The notes: a model not told the origin generated them from the sequence alone. A stretch of DNA of 64,000 nt from Prochlorococcus sp. AG-347-K20 (GCA_003281315.1 QCCH01000001.1:124001-188000), one strand, 5' to 3'. Numbered from the stretch's first letter, positions 9,745 through 19,621 are shown. Translations and numbers: made by a program.

Positions 9745-10518
9745 ATGGAAGACTTAACAAGATTAATTATTTCCCATGAGAGAATTGAAAATATTAAGAA
9801 CAATAACTTAGAACTTTCTAAAGAAGAGGCTCATTATTTAAATAAAGTAATGAGGATAAAAAATGGTGAAGAAATATTTATAGGTAACGGAGAGGGTTCA
9901 TTATGGAGAGCTATAAAAGTTAAAAATGATTGTTTAGAAATAATTCAATTAAAAAAACCTTACTTATTTCAAGCAAAAGAAATTTTCTTATTAGGCATAG
10001 CTGTTGTTATACCAAAAAGTGGGTTTGAGGATATTTTAAAAATGTGTACTGAAATAGGAATTGATTTTATACAACCATTATTTTCAGAAAGACAGGTAAA
10101 CAAAAATTTAAATTTTTCTAGAAAACTTTTGAGATGGAATTTAATTATCAAAGAAGCAGTTGAGCAAAGTGAGAGATTATGGAAACCATCTATTTTAAAT
10201 GGAATGGATATTATTGAATGGCTAAAAATCAGAGATAATCAAGAAAGAGTTTCAATTTCTATAACAAGAGAAGAAACAATATATGACTTAAATCAATGGT
10301 TAAGAAAACAACAAGAATTTGGAAATAAAAAAGGAGGTATTTTTTGGAATGTTATTGGTCCTGAAGGAGGTTGGTCCTCTAAAGAAATTGATTTTTTTAA
10401 TAAAAATAATATTACCTTTGTTAAACTTTCTGACACTATCTTGAGAACTTCGACAGCTAGTATTAACGCATCATCAATTCTAAATCAGTGGAGAATTGAT
10501 TTGAAATTAACGAATTAA
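9745..10518 (+). CDS. rsmE: 16S rRNA (uracil1498-N3)-methyltransferase
   Basis: SPOUT-class methyltransferase that makes m3U1498 in 16S rRNA. 257 aa. N-terminal PUA-like part (KEEAHYLNKVMRIKNGEEIFIGNGEG, about 25-52, in pieces) followed by the knot domain with IGPEGGWSSKEIDFF (about 208) and the C-terminal LSDTILRTSTASI (about 230), both characteristic of RsmE. Lies 9 nt after the DUF3531 gene and 6 nt before the DUF92 gene, in one operon. Confidence 0.93.
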   Translation: MEDLTRLIISHERIENIKNNNLELSKEEAHYLNKVMRIKNGEEIFIGNGEGSLWRAIKVKNDCLEIIQLKKPYLFQAKEIFLLGIAVVIPKSGFEDILKMCTEIGIDFIQPLFSERQVNKNLNFSRKLLRWNLIIKEAVEQSERLWKPSILNGMDIIEWLKIRDNQERVSISITREETIYDLNQWLRKQQEFGNKKGGIFWNVIGPEGGWSSKEIDFFNKNNITFVKLSDTILRTSTASINASSILNQWRIDLKLTN

Positions 10519-10524
10519 GTAAAT

Positions 10525-11268
10525 ATGGATTTAATTAGAAATCAATTTTTAATAGGTTTTTGCATTAATTTTATTTTGATTTATATATTTTGCAAGATTC
10601 CTTTGATGACGAAAAGTGGTTGGGTAAGTGCAGGCATCTTAGGCACAATTTTGTGGGGATGTTTGTCTTGGCAGGGATGGATGTCAGTCGTAATTTATTT
10701 ATTATTTGGTTCTCTCGTTACCAAAATAGGTTTTAAATTTAAAAAAGCACAAGGCATTGCTGAAAAAAGAGGCGGGAGAAGAGGTCCTGAGAATGTATGG
10801 GGCTCTGCAGCTACAGGCTTATTTCTTGCCATTATGACCAAATTTAATGCTGTCAACATAGTGATGTTTAAAGTAGGTTTTGCTGCAAGTTTTGCTGCAA
10901 AGTTGGCGGATACTTTTGGTAGCGAAATTGGGAAAAGATTTGGTAAAGACACATACTTAATTACTTCACTTAAAAAGGTGGATAGAGGAACTGAAGGAGG
11001 AATAAGTATAGAGGGAACATTAGCTAGTTTTTTGGGATCAATATTTATGGCTTTTATAATGCTTCGTCTATCAATTATTTCTACAAAATATCATTTTATA
11101 GTTGTTGTAGTTTCTGGATTCTTGGCAACACTTTCTGAAAGTATTATTGGTGCTAAATTTCAAAACAAATATAAATTAAGTAATGAATTGGTAAATGCTA
11201 TTCAGACAAGTATTGCTTCTGTTTTTGCTATCTTTGCGCTTATTTTATATTCATATTTTTTAAATTAA
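10525..11268 (+). CDS. DUF92/TIGR00297 membrane protein, VTE6-like phytyl-phosphate kinase candidate
   Basis: 247-aa polytopic membrane protein with about six hydrophobic helices. Conserved family elements are KSGWVSAGI (about 30), RGGRRGPENVWGSAATG (about 86-102), AADTFGSEIG-like ADTFGSEIGKRFG (about 128) and GTEGGISIEGTLAS (about 153). DUF92 includes plant VTE6 and its Synechocystis homologue, which phosphorylate phytyl phosphate to recycle phytol into tocopherol or chlorophyll. Enzyme activity here is inferred from the family only. It follows rsmE by 6 nt. Confidence 0.8.
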   Translation: MDLIRNQFLIGFCINFILIYIFCKIPLMTKSGWVSAGILGTILWGCLSWQGWMSVVIYLLFGSLVTKIGFKFKKAQGIAEKRGGRRGPENVWGSAATGLFLAIMTKFNAVNIVMFKVGFAASFAAKLADTFGSEIGKRFGKDTYLITSLKKVDRGTEGGISIEGTLASFLGSIFMAFIMLRLSIISTKYHFIVVVVSGFLATLSESIIGAKFQNKYKLSNELVNAIQTSIASVFAIFALILYSYFLN

Positions 11269-11284
11269 TAATATTTGGAAAGAT

Positions 11285-11929
11285 CTAGGATTCCTTCCAT
11301 TTTGTAAGAATCTCCCAGCTTTTAAGTCTTTGGAAAAGCCAGAAATGACCTTCGGAATTTAGATGAATTCCATCATGCGTAATCCAATTTTTACTCCTTT
11401 TATCAAAGTACATTTCTCTAAAAGTAGGAAGAAATGGGACATTCTGATTGAGGCATACTTCCTCCATTCTCCTTTCATAAGAATTACAAAAATCATTTGA
11501 GTACCATAGACATCCTGCGAACGGCATTTTACTTTCGTCAACTGGTGTTAGACCAATAACAAATACATTTGTTTGAGAGTTCATTTCATTAATTAGCCTC
11601 TCTAATCCATATTCAAATCCATCTATATCTAATTGATGTCTTCCATTTATCTGACCAATTGTTGCGGTGTCGTTAAGACCTACATTTAGTAGGATTGCTT
11701 TAGGTTTATTTCTTCTCGTTTCCCCTCTAGATGACCATTCTTTTTCCCATCTAGATGAAACTTTTTCTATCCCATCTCCCCTAACGCCAAGTTGATAAAT
11801 AACTGGCCCATTGTGGTTATTGCACCAATCTTTTCTAAGCCTCTCACACCATCCACCACCCTCATTATCTCCCCATCCATAAACTGAGCTATCTCCAATT
11901 ACAACTAGCTGTTTTGGTAAACTAATCAC
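11285..11929 (-). CDS. SGNH/GDSL-family hydrolase
   Basis: 214-aa soluble protein. Block I VVIGDSSVYGWGD (about 9-21) holds the nucleophile Ser, block II glycine is in YQLGVRGDG (about 45), block III Asn is in NVGLNDTA (about 82), and block V HDGIHLNSEGH (about 188) supplies the catalytic Asp and His. That complete set supports an esterase or lipase-type hydrolase; the substrate is unknown. No signal peptide, so probably cytoplasmic. Convergent with the DUF92 gene. Confidence 0.85.
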   Translation of the reverse strand: MISLPKQLVVIGDSSVYGWGDNEGGGWCERLRKDWCNNHNGPVIYQLGVRGDGIEKVSSRWEKEWSSRGETRRNKPKAILLNVGLNDTATIGQINGRHQLDIDGFEYGLERLINEMNSQTNVFVIGLTPVDESKMPFAGCLWYSNDFCNSYERRMEEVCLNQNVPFLPTFREMYFDKRSKNWITHDGIHLNSEGHFWLFQRLKSWEILTKWKES

Positions 11930-11978
11930 TATTACCGGAAAAAAATAATTACTTGATTTAACAAATTATTCTTACAAA

Positions 11979-13481
11979 TCAAGTTAAACTATTTTTGATT
12001 TTACCATTGATTAATTCGCCAACTACTGCGATGGAGCTATAAGCTATCAAAACTATGGTAACTTCTTGCCATGCGAAGGAACTTAGTGATTCTTGCAATT
12101 GCCAACCTAGACCAACACTTCCAATAACCCCAACAATTGCAGTTTCTCTAATAATGATGTCAGATCTATAAGCGCAATATACTAAGTAACTTTTTGCTTG
12201 TTGAGAAAATATACCTAAAAGCCAACTAGTCTTTTTTGAGATTCCTAGAGATTTCATCGCAATATAATTTCTCTTGTCTTGGCTATCTAGATTTGTAAAA
12301 AGTAATTTGCTAGTAATACCAGCGTTGTGGAGACCTAATGTTAAAGCTGCTAAAGATAAAGAAGGATTATTAAAAGTTAATAGAGTTAGAAGTATTACAG
12401 GTGTAGGTATTAAACGTAATAAAAATGCAAAAATTTTTATAAAAATTTTAGAAGTATTGTTGTTAAAAATTCCTATTACTAATGGAGGTAAACTAATTGC
12501 GACTCCTGTTGATAAAAGACTTAAAATTATTGTTTCTAATATAAGTTTTAAGAAATCAAATAATCCTAAATCTGAGCTTGATTTAAATAGAGAACTAACG
12601 GAATTAAAATTTTCAAAATTATTATTAAAAATAAAATAAAGAAAATAAGAAAAAGAAAATAAAATTGTTATGAAAAAAAATGCAATAAAAAAAATAGATA
12701 AGATTTTATTTGTAGTATTAAATTTTATTTTTTTGAATATTAATCCAGAAATAATTATCAAAATTGCTAAGGACCATAAATAAGTCCATAACTCTCTAAA
12801 ATTCAAAGTCTGGAAAGATAAAAAGATACTAGTACCTATTCCTCCAATCCCAAAAAGCCCCAAAATCACAGTACTTCTTATTGAACACTCTAATCGATAT
12901 AAACCAAAGTTTTTAAATGTATTTATTATTGGATTCCATATTAAAGTTAGTAAAGAAGAAAATTTAGGTGCATTTATTTGATTTATAGATTCAAAACTTT
13001 TGAAGTCAATATTTTCTAATTGTTCAGCAAAAACTTTTGAATTTACAGCAATATAAGGTATACATATAGCTATTATTCCTATCGAAAAATTTATTCCATA
13101 TATTTGCATTAATAGTATTCCCCAAACCACTTCGTGGATAGATCTAATTATTGTTAGAAAAAACTTTATTATGCGATAGAAAAAATTTGGAATATTAAAG
13201 ATTTTATAAAAAATATTTGAGGAAATTATTCCAAAAATTGCTCCAAAAATAATACTTATTAACCAACTAAAAAAACCAATTAAGATAGTTTCATTTAATC
13301 GCTTAATTACGGTAATAATAATTTCATTATCGATCTTGGGATTAAATGCAGAAATTAAGAATTCTTGGAATAATTTAAATCCTCCAAAATGAATATTGTT
13401 TATTAATTGATATCCTAGAGGTATGCATACCAAAATAGGAAGAAAAGATAATGAGGTATAGTTTAATTTTAATTTGTTCAA
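11979..13481 (-). CDS. phnE: phosphonate/phosphite-type ABC permease, fused double domain
   Basis: 500-aa integral membrane protein made of two homologous permease halves. Half one (about 1-250) has the coupling region around ESINQINAPKFSSLLTLIWNP and RSTVILGLFGIGGIGT; half two (about 300-500) has MKSLGISKKTSWLLGIF and RETAIVGVIGSVGLGW. PhnE proteins usually have one such domain of about 260 aa, so this is a tandem fusion that can form the whole channel. It lies 4 bp after phnC in a phnD-phnC-phnE operon. Substrate (phosphonate, phosphite or another oxyanion) is inferred from the binding protein. Confidence 0.85.
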   Translation of the reverse strand: MNKLKLNYTSLSFLPILVCIPLGYQLINNIHFGGFKLFQEFLISAFNPKIDNEIIITVIKRLNETILIGFFSWLISIIFGAIFGIISSNIFYKIFNIPNFFYRIIKFFLTIIRSIHEVVWGILLMQIYGINFSIGIIAICIPYIAVNSKVFAEQLENIDFKSFESINQINAPKFSSLLTLIWNPIINTFKNFGLYRLECSIRSTVILGLFGIGGIGTSIFLSFQTLNFRELWTYLWSLAILIIISGLIFKKIKFNTTNKILSIFFIAFFFITILFSFSYFLYFIFNNNFENFNSVSSLFKSSSDLGLFDFLKLILETIILSLLSTGVAISLPPLVIGIFNNNTSKIFIKIFAFLLRLIPTPVILLTLLTFNNPSLSLAALTLGLHNAGITSKLLFTNLDSQDKRNYIAMKSLGISKKTSWLLGIFSQQAKSYLVYCAYRSDIIIRETAIVGVIGSVGLGWQLQESLSSFAWQEVTIVLIAYSSIAVVGELINGKIKNSLT

Positions 13482-13485
13482 CTAA

Positions 13486-14226
13486 TTAATATATTTTGTC
13501 TAAATGAATCTTCTTTAAGTTATTTCTTTTAATATTGAAAAAAATTTTACCATCCCTGATTCCAATAACTTTATCGAAATCGTTCAGCAAATCTAATCGA
13601 TGTAATGCAACTAATGTCGTCTTTGGGGATTTTTTTGTATTATTTTTATCTACATTTTCTAGAAGCAGGTTTTTAATTGTTTTTATTAATTTGGGATCTA
13701 GATTATTAAAAGGCTCATCTGCAAGTAATATATTTGATCCTTGAATTAATGATCTAGCTATAGCCACCCTTTGTTTTTGCCCCCCAGATAGTTTTCTGAT
13801 TTCTTTGTCGTAAATAGAGTAATGAAGTCTACATAATTCCATATATTTATGCGCCTTCTTAAAAGAACTTATATTTAGTAAATTTTTAAAAGCGAAATAA
13901 AAATTGTTTTCCGCTAATAGTCCACAATTTACATTTTGTTCTGCAGAGAGATCTTCTATTAATCTTAAATCCTGCCATATAGTTGTTATTTTATTTTTCT
14001 GATTTCTATTTAATTCCTCGAAACTTTTATTGAATAATTTAACCTCACCTTGAGTTGGCTTGATAGTGCCATTAAGTACTGATATAAGTGTAGTTTTTCC
14101 TGAACCGCTTTTACCTAAAAGTGCAATTTTTTCCCCAGAATTTATTTTTAAATTTATTTTATTTAGGATCAGATCATTTTTGTATTTATAAGATATATTT
14201 TCTAATTCTAAGACAGTATTATTCAT
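13486..14226 (-). CDS. phnC: phosphonate/phosphite-type ABC ATPase
   Basis: 246-aa ATPase that powers the import system. Walker A GKSGSGKTT (about 37-45), Q-loop in TIWQDLRLIEDL (about 83), signature KLSGGQKQRVAIARSL (about 147-162), Walker B ILLADEPFNNLD (about 169), H-loop ALHRLD (about 210; the family commonly has H-LH or THxx here). Its start overlaps the end of phnD by 4 nt (ATGA), showing tight operon coupling. Confidence 0.88.
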   Translation of the reverse strand: MNNTVLELENISYKYKNDLILNKINLKINSGEKIALLGKSGSGKTTLISVLNGTIKPTQGEVKLFNKSFEELNRNQKNKITTIWQDLRLIEDLSAEQNVNCGLLAENNFYFAFKNLLNISSFKKAHKYMELCRLHYSIYDKEIRKLSGGQKQRVAIARSLIQGSNILLADEPFNNLDPKLIKTIKNLLLENVDKNNTKKSPKTTLVALHRLDLLNDFDKVIGIRDGKIFFNIKRNNLKKIHLDKIY

Positions 14227-15116
14227 CTAATTTTATTTAATTTCCTCCCGATTTCCTCTATATTTTTATATTGTTTTGATTCTGCCTTTATAAATCTTTT
14301 TGAATTGAACATATCTAATATCTGTTTATGTGATTTTTGCTTTATATCTAAATTTAGAATTACTGATTTAAGTTCTTTTGTAAACCCTTCACCGAATCTA
14401 TTTTCAAGATCACCTTGAGCTACCCAATGATAGTCAACATATTCTGGTGTGATCCAGAATAATTCTAAATTACTTGTTCTTTTGGGATTATTTTTAAGAT
14501 TGTTTTCCCAAACCTGTTTATTTAAAGCTCCGGCATCAAATGCCCCACTATTAACTAAAGCTATAGTGGCATCATGACTCCCACTAAAACCTGCTTTTTT
14601 TCCTTTAAAATGTTTAATTTCTACCCCTGCTTGATTTAAAAAATATTCTGGCATTAATCTTCCAGAAGTTGAGTTTTCAGAGCCAAAAGTAAATCTTAAA
14701 TTCTTTAGTTTTTTAAGCCCTTTAATGTTTGAAATTGAGCTAAGTTCTAAATTTTTGTTTACTATAAAAACACTTTTAAATTCCTTATCGATATCTCTTT
14801 GAGCCATGACAATTGAATTAGGTGTTTGTAATCTTGCTTGAACTCCTGATAAACCGCCAAACCAAACTAAATCTAAATCTTTAGTTCTAAATCCAGTTAC
14901 TGCTGCAACATAATTAATAACAGGAATGTATTTAACTTCTACATCAAGTTGTTTGGATAATTCTTTTGAAAATAAATTAAATCTTTTGTCCAAAACATCT
15001 TGGTTTTGATCAGGTATTGCTCCAACTTTTAAAACTTTGGGATTTGAAAATACAGGTGATGAAAAAACAGAAAATAATAGAGAAGTACTTAGTAGGAAAT
15101 TCTTTAAATTAAACAT
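14223..15116 (-). CDS. phnD: PhnD-type periplasmic binding protein (phosphonate/phosphite; PhnD1-like)
   Basis: 297 aa with a signal peptide (LLSTSLLFSVFSSPVFS, cleavage about 24). The mature part begins KVLKVGAIPDQNQD and contains LDLVWFGGLSGVQAR (about 81-95) and AGFSGSHDATIALVNSGAFDAGAL (about 165-188, in pieces), the ligand-binding signatures of the PhnD/PtxB group. Related proteins are also annotated as putative selenate-binding. Known: Prochlorococcus has PhnD1 and PtxB paralogues with differing phosphite and methylphosphonate affinity; the paralogue cannot be fixed by eye. First gene of phnDCE. Confidence 0.85.
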   Translation of the reverse strand: MFNLKNFLLSTSLLFSVFSSPVFSNPKVLKVGAIPDQNQDVLDKRFNLFSKELSKQLDVEVKYIPVINYVAAVTGFRTKDLDLVWFGGLSGVQARLQTPNSIVMAQRDIDKEFKSVFIVNKNLELSSISNIKGLKKLKNLRFTFGSENSTSGRLMPEYFLNQAGVEIKHFKGKKAGFSGSHDATIALVNSGAFDAGALNKQVWENNLKNNPKRTSNLELFWITPEYVDYHWVAQGDLENRFGEGFTKELKSVILNLDIKQKSHKQILDMFNSKRFIKAESKQYKNIEEIGRKLNKIR

Positions 15117-15128
15117 AACTTAGTTAAA

Positions 15129-16325
15129 TTAATAGTATTCAGAGATTGCTTTTTCAATCCTCTGTATTCCATCTTTTATTTTAATTTCTGAAGCTGCACA
15201 AGATATTCTAATATATTGATCAGCTCCAAAAGCTTTTCCAGGTACAACAACTAATCCGTAATCTTGAAGAGCTTTATTGCAGAAATCAACAGAAGCAATT
15301 GAGGAGTTGGGTAATTTTGGAAATGCGTAAAATGCTCCGTTAGGTTCTTCAATATAAATCCCATTTATATTATTCAGGCCCTCATAGAGAAGTCTTCTTC
15401 TTTGATCATAATGGCTATTTATCATTGAGAAAAACTCATTATTAATTTTTAAAGCCTCTAAAGCACCTTTTTGAACAAAAGAGCAAACATTACTTGTACT
15501 TTGACTTTGTAATGCTGAGGATGCTTTGATTACATCTTTGGGACCTACTAAATAACCTATCCTCCAGCCAGTCATAGCCCATCCTTTCGCAAACCCATTT
15601 ATTATAAAAATTCTATTTTTTAAGTCATTTGCTAATGAAGATAAACTGTAGTGTTTAAATTCTTTTTTAAGGATTAGTTCGTAAATCTCATCAGAAAGAA
15701 TATTGATATTTGGATTTTCTCTAGCTAAATCGGCAATTTGTAATAATTCTTCCTTTGACATAACTCTTCCAGTAGGGTTATTAGGAGAATTGATAATTAT
15801 AAATTTAGTTTTTGAAGAGATTTTAGACTTCAAATCTTCTATATTTATTTTGAATCCATCTTCTGCAGAAGAATTTGTAAAAATTGGCTTCCCACCGGCC
15901 AATCTAACCATCTGGGGATAACTTAACCAATATGGAGAAGGAATAATAACTTCGTCTCCAGTATTTAACAATACTTGGAAAAGATTATATATTGCTTGCT
16001 TAGCACCATTTGTGACCATTACATTTTCAAATTCATAATTTAAATCGTTTTGAATTTGAAGTTTATTTGCAATTGCTTTTCGGAGATCTAAATTCCCCGC
16101 TGCGGGCCCGTACTTTGTAAATCCATCAAATATAGCTTTACTTGTAGCCTCTATAACTTCTTTTGGGGCATCAAAATCAGGTTCACCTGCACTTAAATTG
16201 CAAATATCTACTCCTTCTGCAGATAATTGATTTGCTTTAGCACTTATCTGCAATGTAAGAGAAGGCTCAATTGAAAGTGCCCGATCAGATAAATTAACTT
16301 GACTCATTGACTTATGACTTTTCAA
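15129..16325 (-). CDS. aspC: class I/II aminotransferase, aspartate aminotransferase type
   Basis: 398-aa PLP enzyme of fold type I, subgroup I-beta. Substrate loop NLSAGEPDFDAP (about 43-54), NSPNNPTGRVM (about 178), DEIYELIL (about 215), and the Schiff-base lysine in NGFAKGWAMTGWRIGY (about 244-259). The last residues carry the arginine motif YIRISCA (about 378). Enzymes of this group act as aspartate or prephenate aminotransferase. A second ATG at 16307 (MSQVNL) is an equally good start. It lies 13 nt before phnD on the same strand, but the functions look unrelated. Confidence 0.9.
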   Translation of the reverse strand: MKSHKSMSQVNLSDRALSIEPSLTLQISAKANQLSAEGVDICNLSAGEPDFDAPKEVIEATSKAIFDGFTKYGPAAGNLDLRKAIANKLQIQNDLNYEFENVMVTNGAKQAIYNLFQVLLNTGDEVIIPSPYWLSYPQMVRLAGGKPIFTNSSAEDGFKINIEDLKSKISSKTKFIIINSPNNPTGRVMSKEELLQIADLARENPNINILSDEIYELILKKEFKHYSLSSLANDLKNRIFIINGFAKGWAMTGWRIGYLVGPKDVIKASSALQSQSTSNVCSFVQKGALEALKINNEFFSMINSHYDQRRRLLYEGLNNINGIYIEEPNGAFYAFPKLPNSSIASVDFCNKALQDYGLVVVPGKAFGADQYIRISCAASEIKIKDGIQRIEKAISEYY

Positions 16326-16468
16326 ATATGACTTTTAATAATGACAAATGCATAAATTAAGAATAAATAAAAGTATCACACTATGGTTTAATTTAGTTCA
16401 TTTTCTTAATCTATTTTATTTTCATGTTTTGAGTTCTTAAGATAAAAATATTTAAAGTTTTATTTTCG

Positions 16469-16972
16469 GTGAAAAGGTTAGTAATTGGAAGAGGAAGTGT
16501 ATTTGCAGATTTGTTAGTAATTGGTGAGGCACCTGGAGCCCAGGAAGATTTAGAAGGAAAACCTTATGTAGGTAAATCTGGTAAGTTATTAAACGAATTA
16601 TTAATACAAGCTGGAATTGATTATAAGAAGGATGTTTATTTTTGTAATGTAATTAAATGTCGTCCACCAAATAATAGAAAACCCACTGCTAGAGAAATTA
16701 ATATTCATAAACCTTGGTTATTACAGCAAATAAAGTTAGTCGATCCAAAATTTATATTACTTACTGGTTCTACTGCTATGAGAGCTATTTTAGAAGTTAA
16801 AGATCCTATTAGTAATTTAAGAGGTCAATGGATTAAAAAAGATGGGAGAGAAATTATGGTAATTTTTCATCCATCTTATTTGTTGAGATTTCCTTCAAAA
16901 GAAATCAATAAACCTTACCATCTAACTTTGAAAGACCTAGAGAATGTAAGTGGTAAACTATATGCCGTATAA
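16469..16972 (+). CDS. family-4-like uracil-DNA glycosylase lacking Fe-S ligands
   Basis: Removes uracil from DNA. 167 aa from GTG. Active-site GEAPGAQEDLEGKPYVG (about 19-35) and the second motif HPSYLLR (about 138-144) are those of family 4. The family normally binds a 4Fe-4S cluster through CxxC near the N terminus and C-x15-C in the middle. Here the N-terminal pair is absent; upstream sequence in frame (open to 16433) has no cysteine, and the central motif reads C64-x15-His80. Cluster loss is therefore visible in the sequence. Confidence 0.85.
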   Translation: MKRLVIGRGSVFADLLVIGEAPGAQEDLEGKPYVGKSGKLLNELLIQAGIDYKKDVYFCNVIKCRPPNNRKPTAREINIHKPWLLQQIKLVDPKFILLTGSTAMRAILEVKDPISNLRGQWIKKDGREIMVIFHPSYLLRFPSKEINKPYHLTLKDLENVSGKLYAV

Positions 16973-17007
16973 TTTAGTGAAATCCTTTTTGAATATCAAG
17001 AATTTTA

Positions 17008-18225
17008 ATGTCATTAACTCAATCTAAAGAGGTTAATAGTCTCTCCAAAAGATATTCAACTCATATTGAGAGAAGGATAACTAGAACAGTAATGGTGGGT
17101 GATATAGCTATTGGAAGTGATTATCCAGTAAGAGTTCAATCGATGATAAATGAAGATACTATGGATGTCGAAAATGCTTACTTAGCTATCAAAAGACTTC
17201 ATGATGTGGGTTGTGAAATAGTAAGGTTAACTGTCCCTTCCTTAGCACATGCCAAAGCAGTAGGAGATATAAAGGCAAAATTACTAGATAATAATATCAA
17301 TACCCCCTTGGTGGCTGATGTTCACCATAATGGTATGAAAATTGCAATGGAAGTTGCAAAACATGTTGATAAAGTAAGAATTAATCCTGGATTGTTTGTT
17401 TTTGAAAAATCAGACCCTACAAGAACTGAATATACAGATGAGGAATTTGAAACTATTAAGCAAACAATACTTAAAAGATTTACCCCTTTAGTTGAAGTTT
17501 TAAAGGCTGAAAACAAAGCTCTAAGGATTGGAGTTAATCATGGGTCTCTATCTGAGAGGATGCTTTTTACTTATGGAGATACTCCATTAGGAATGACAGA
17601 ATCTGCGATGGAGTTCGTCAAAATTTGTGATGAGCTTGATTTTCATAACATAATTATTTCTATGAAAGCTTCTAGGGCTCCGGTCATGATGGCAGCTTAC
17701 AGAATGATTGCAGATAGGCTTGACTCAGAAGGATATAACTATCCCTTACATTTAGGAGTGACCGAAGCTGGTGATGGTGATTATGGAAGGATTAAAAGTA
17801 CTGCTGGAATTGGAACGCTTTTAGCAGAGGGATTAGGAGATACCATCAGGGTTTCCTTAACAGAAGCTCCAGAAAAGGAAATACCAGTGTGCTATTCAAT
17901 TTTGCAATCTTTAGGATTAAGAAAAACAATGGTTGAATACATCAGTTGCCCCAGTTGTGGTAGAACACTTTTCAACCTAGAAGAAGTTGTAGATAAAGTT
18001 AGGAACGCTACCTCACATTTGACGGGTCTAGATATAGCAATAATGGGATGTATTGTTAATGGGCCAGGAGAAATGGCAGATGCTGATTATGGTTATGTTG
18101 GAAAAGGTAAAGGAACTATTGCCTTATATAGAAGAAAAGAAGAGATAAAAAGAGTACCTGAAGATGAGGGTGTTAATGCTTTAATCCAACTTATTAAGGA
18201 TGATGGGAAGTGGATTGATCCTTAA
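17008..18225 (+). CDS. ispG: 4-hydroxy-3-methylbut-2-enyl diphosphate synthase (ferredoxin)
   Basis: Penultimate step of the MEP isoprenoid pathway: converts MEcPP to HMBPP using a 4Fe-4S cluster. 405 aa. [16 protein letters not shown] (about 43), TIM-barrel part with LVADVHHNG and VRINPG (about 98-127), and cluster ligands in [12 protein letters not shown] (about 311-322) and [11 protein letters not shown] (about 347-357) with the conserved glutamate. The cyanobacterial enzyme takes electrons from ferredoxin. It follows the UDG gene by 35 nt. Confidence 0.97.
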   Translation: MSLTQSKEVNSLSKRYSTHIERRITRTVMVGDIAIGSDYPVRVQSMINEDTMDVENAYLAIKRLHDVGCEIVRLTVPSLAHAKAVGDIKAKLLDNNINTPLVADVHHNGMKIAMEVAKHVDKVRINPGLFVFEKSDPTRTEYTDEEFETIKQTILKRFTPLVEVLKAENKALRIGVNHGSLSERMLFTYGDTPLGMTESAMEFVKICDELDFHNIIISMKASRAPVMMAAYRMIADRLDSEGYNYPLHLGVTEAGDGDYGRIKSTAGIGTLLAEGLGDTIRVSLTEAPEKEIPVCYSILQSLGLRKTMVEYISCPSCGRTLFNLEEVVDKVRNATSHLTGLDIAIMGCIVNGPGEMADADYGYVGKGKGTIALYRRKEEIKRVPEDEGVNALIQLIKDDGKWIDP

Positions 18226-18286
18226 GGATTTGTCAAATTTTTGAATTATAAATAAATTCTTTTTATAATAAAAAATATCGAATTAT

Positions 18287-19621
18287 TTGAAGATAAGAAA
18301 ATTGATTAAAAAAAAATATATATTTCTGTTTGCGACATCCTTTTCTGCGTTATTTTTAAATAATTTTGCAGAGGCAACAGTTTTAAATAATAGTTATAAA
18401 GAAGTAATTGATCATGTTTGGCAAATTGTATATAGAGATTTTCTTGATTCAAACGGCAAATTTCAAAAGTCCAATTGGATTAATCTAAGAAAAGAAGTTT
18501 TATCAAAAACATATTCAGACAGCAATGAAGCATATGATGCGATTAGAGATATGCTTTCTAATTTAGATGATTCTTATACAAGATTTTTAGAACCTAAGGA
18601 ATTTAATCAAATGAGAATTGATACCTCTGGCGAATTAACTGGAGTTGGTATCCAAATAGTTAAAGATAAAGAATCTGATGATTTAATAATTATTTCTCCC
18701 ATAGAGGGCACCCCTGCATTTGATGCTGGAATTAAAGCTAGAGATAAAATATTATCCATAGATGATATTTCTACTGAAGGTATGAATATTGAGGATGCCG
18801 TGAAATTAATAAGAGGACAAAGAGGTACTAAAGTAAAGCTTGAAATTCTTAGAGGTTCTCAATCCTTTTTTAAGACTTTATCAAGAGAAAAAATTGAAAT
18901 AAAATCTGTATCAAGTAAAGTCAATCAAACCAAAAATGGCTTATCAATTGGCTATGTAAGAATTAAACAATTTAATGCAAATGCATCCAAAGAAACTAGA
19001 GATGCTATTAAGGATTTAGAAACAAAAAAAGTCGCAGGATATGTTCTTGACTTGAGAAGTAATCCTGGGGGTTTATTAGAATCAAGCATTGATATCTCAA
19101 GGCACTTCATTAACAAAGGAGTAATAGTAAGTACAGTAAGTAAAGATGGTTTAAAAGAAACAAAAAAAGGAAACGGTCAAGCTCTAACAAAAAAGCCCTT
19201 AGTTGTCTTAGTTAATGAGGGTTCTGCTAGTGCTAGTGAAATAGTTTCTGGTGCAATAAAAGATAACAAAAGAGGAAAATTAGTTGGGAAGAAAACATTT
19301 GGTAAAGGTCTAGTTCAATCCATGAGAACTTTAGTTGATGGTTCAGGTCTAACTGTTACAGTCGCTAAGTATTTAACTCCGAACGGCACTGATATAAACA
19401 AATCTGGAATTATTCCAGACATAGAAGTAAGAATGAATATAAACCCTATACTTCAAAGAGAGATAGGAACTAGAAAAGATAAACAATATAGAGCTGGTGA
19501 AAAAGAGCTAATAAATATAATTAATAGAAAGAATCAGATAAGCGAATTTAATCCCAACACCACAAACCTTAATGCATTCCTAAAAATTAATAAGGAAGAT
19601 AAAGTATTTTCATTAAATTAA
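18287..19621 (+). CDS. ctpA: carboxyl-terminal processing protease
   Basis: 444-aa S41 peptidase starting at TTG (18287). Signal peptide (about 1-29), N-terminal helical part with LDDSYTRFLEP (about 94), PDZ domain (GVGIQIV... to GTKVKLEILRG, about 118-185), and the protease core with the serine/lysine dyad in NEGSASASEIVSGAI (about 310-324) and GKKTFGKGLVQS (about 334-345). Probably lumenal or periplasmic; CtpA-type enzymes mature the D1 protein of photosystem II, CtpB/C have other substrates, and the paralogue is not settled here. Its end overlaps nadA by 4 bp. Confidence 0.93.
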   Translation: MKIRKLIKKKYIFLFATSFSALFLNNFAEATVLNNSYKEVIDHVWQIVYRDFLDSNGKFQKSNWINLRKEVLSKTYSDSNEAYDAIRDMLSNLDDSYTRFLEPKEFNQMRIDTSGELTGVGIQIVKDKESDDLIIISPIEGTPAFDAGIKARDKILSIDDISTEGMNIEDAVKLIRGQRGTKVKLEILRGSQSFFKTLSREKIEIKSVSSKVNQTKNGLSIGYVRIKQFNANASKETRDAIKDLETKKVAGYVLDLRSNPGGLLESSIDISRHFINKGVIVSTVSKDGLKETKKGNGQALTKKPLVVLVNEGSASASEIVSGAIKDNKRGKLVGKKTFGKGLVQSMRTLVDGSGLTVTVAKYLTPNGTDINKSGIIPDIEVRMNINPILQREIGTRKDKQYRAGEKELINIINRKNQISEFNPNTTNLNAFLKINKEDKVFSLN

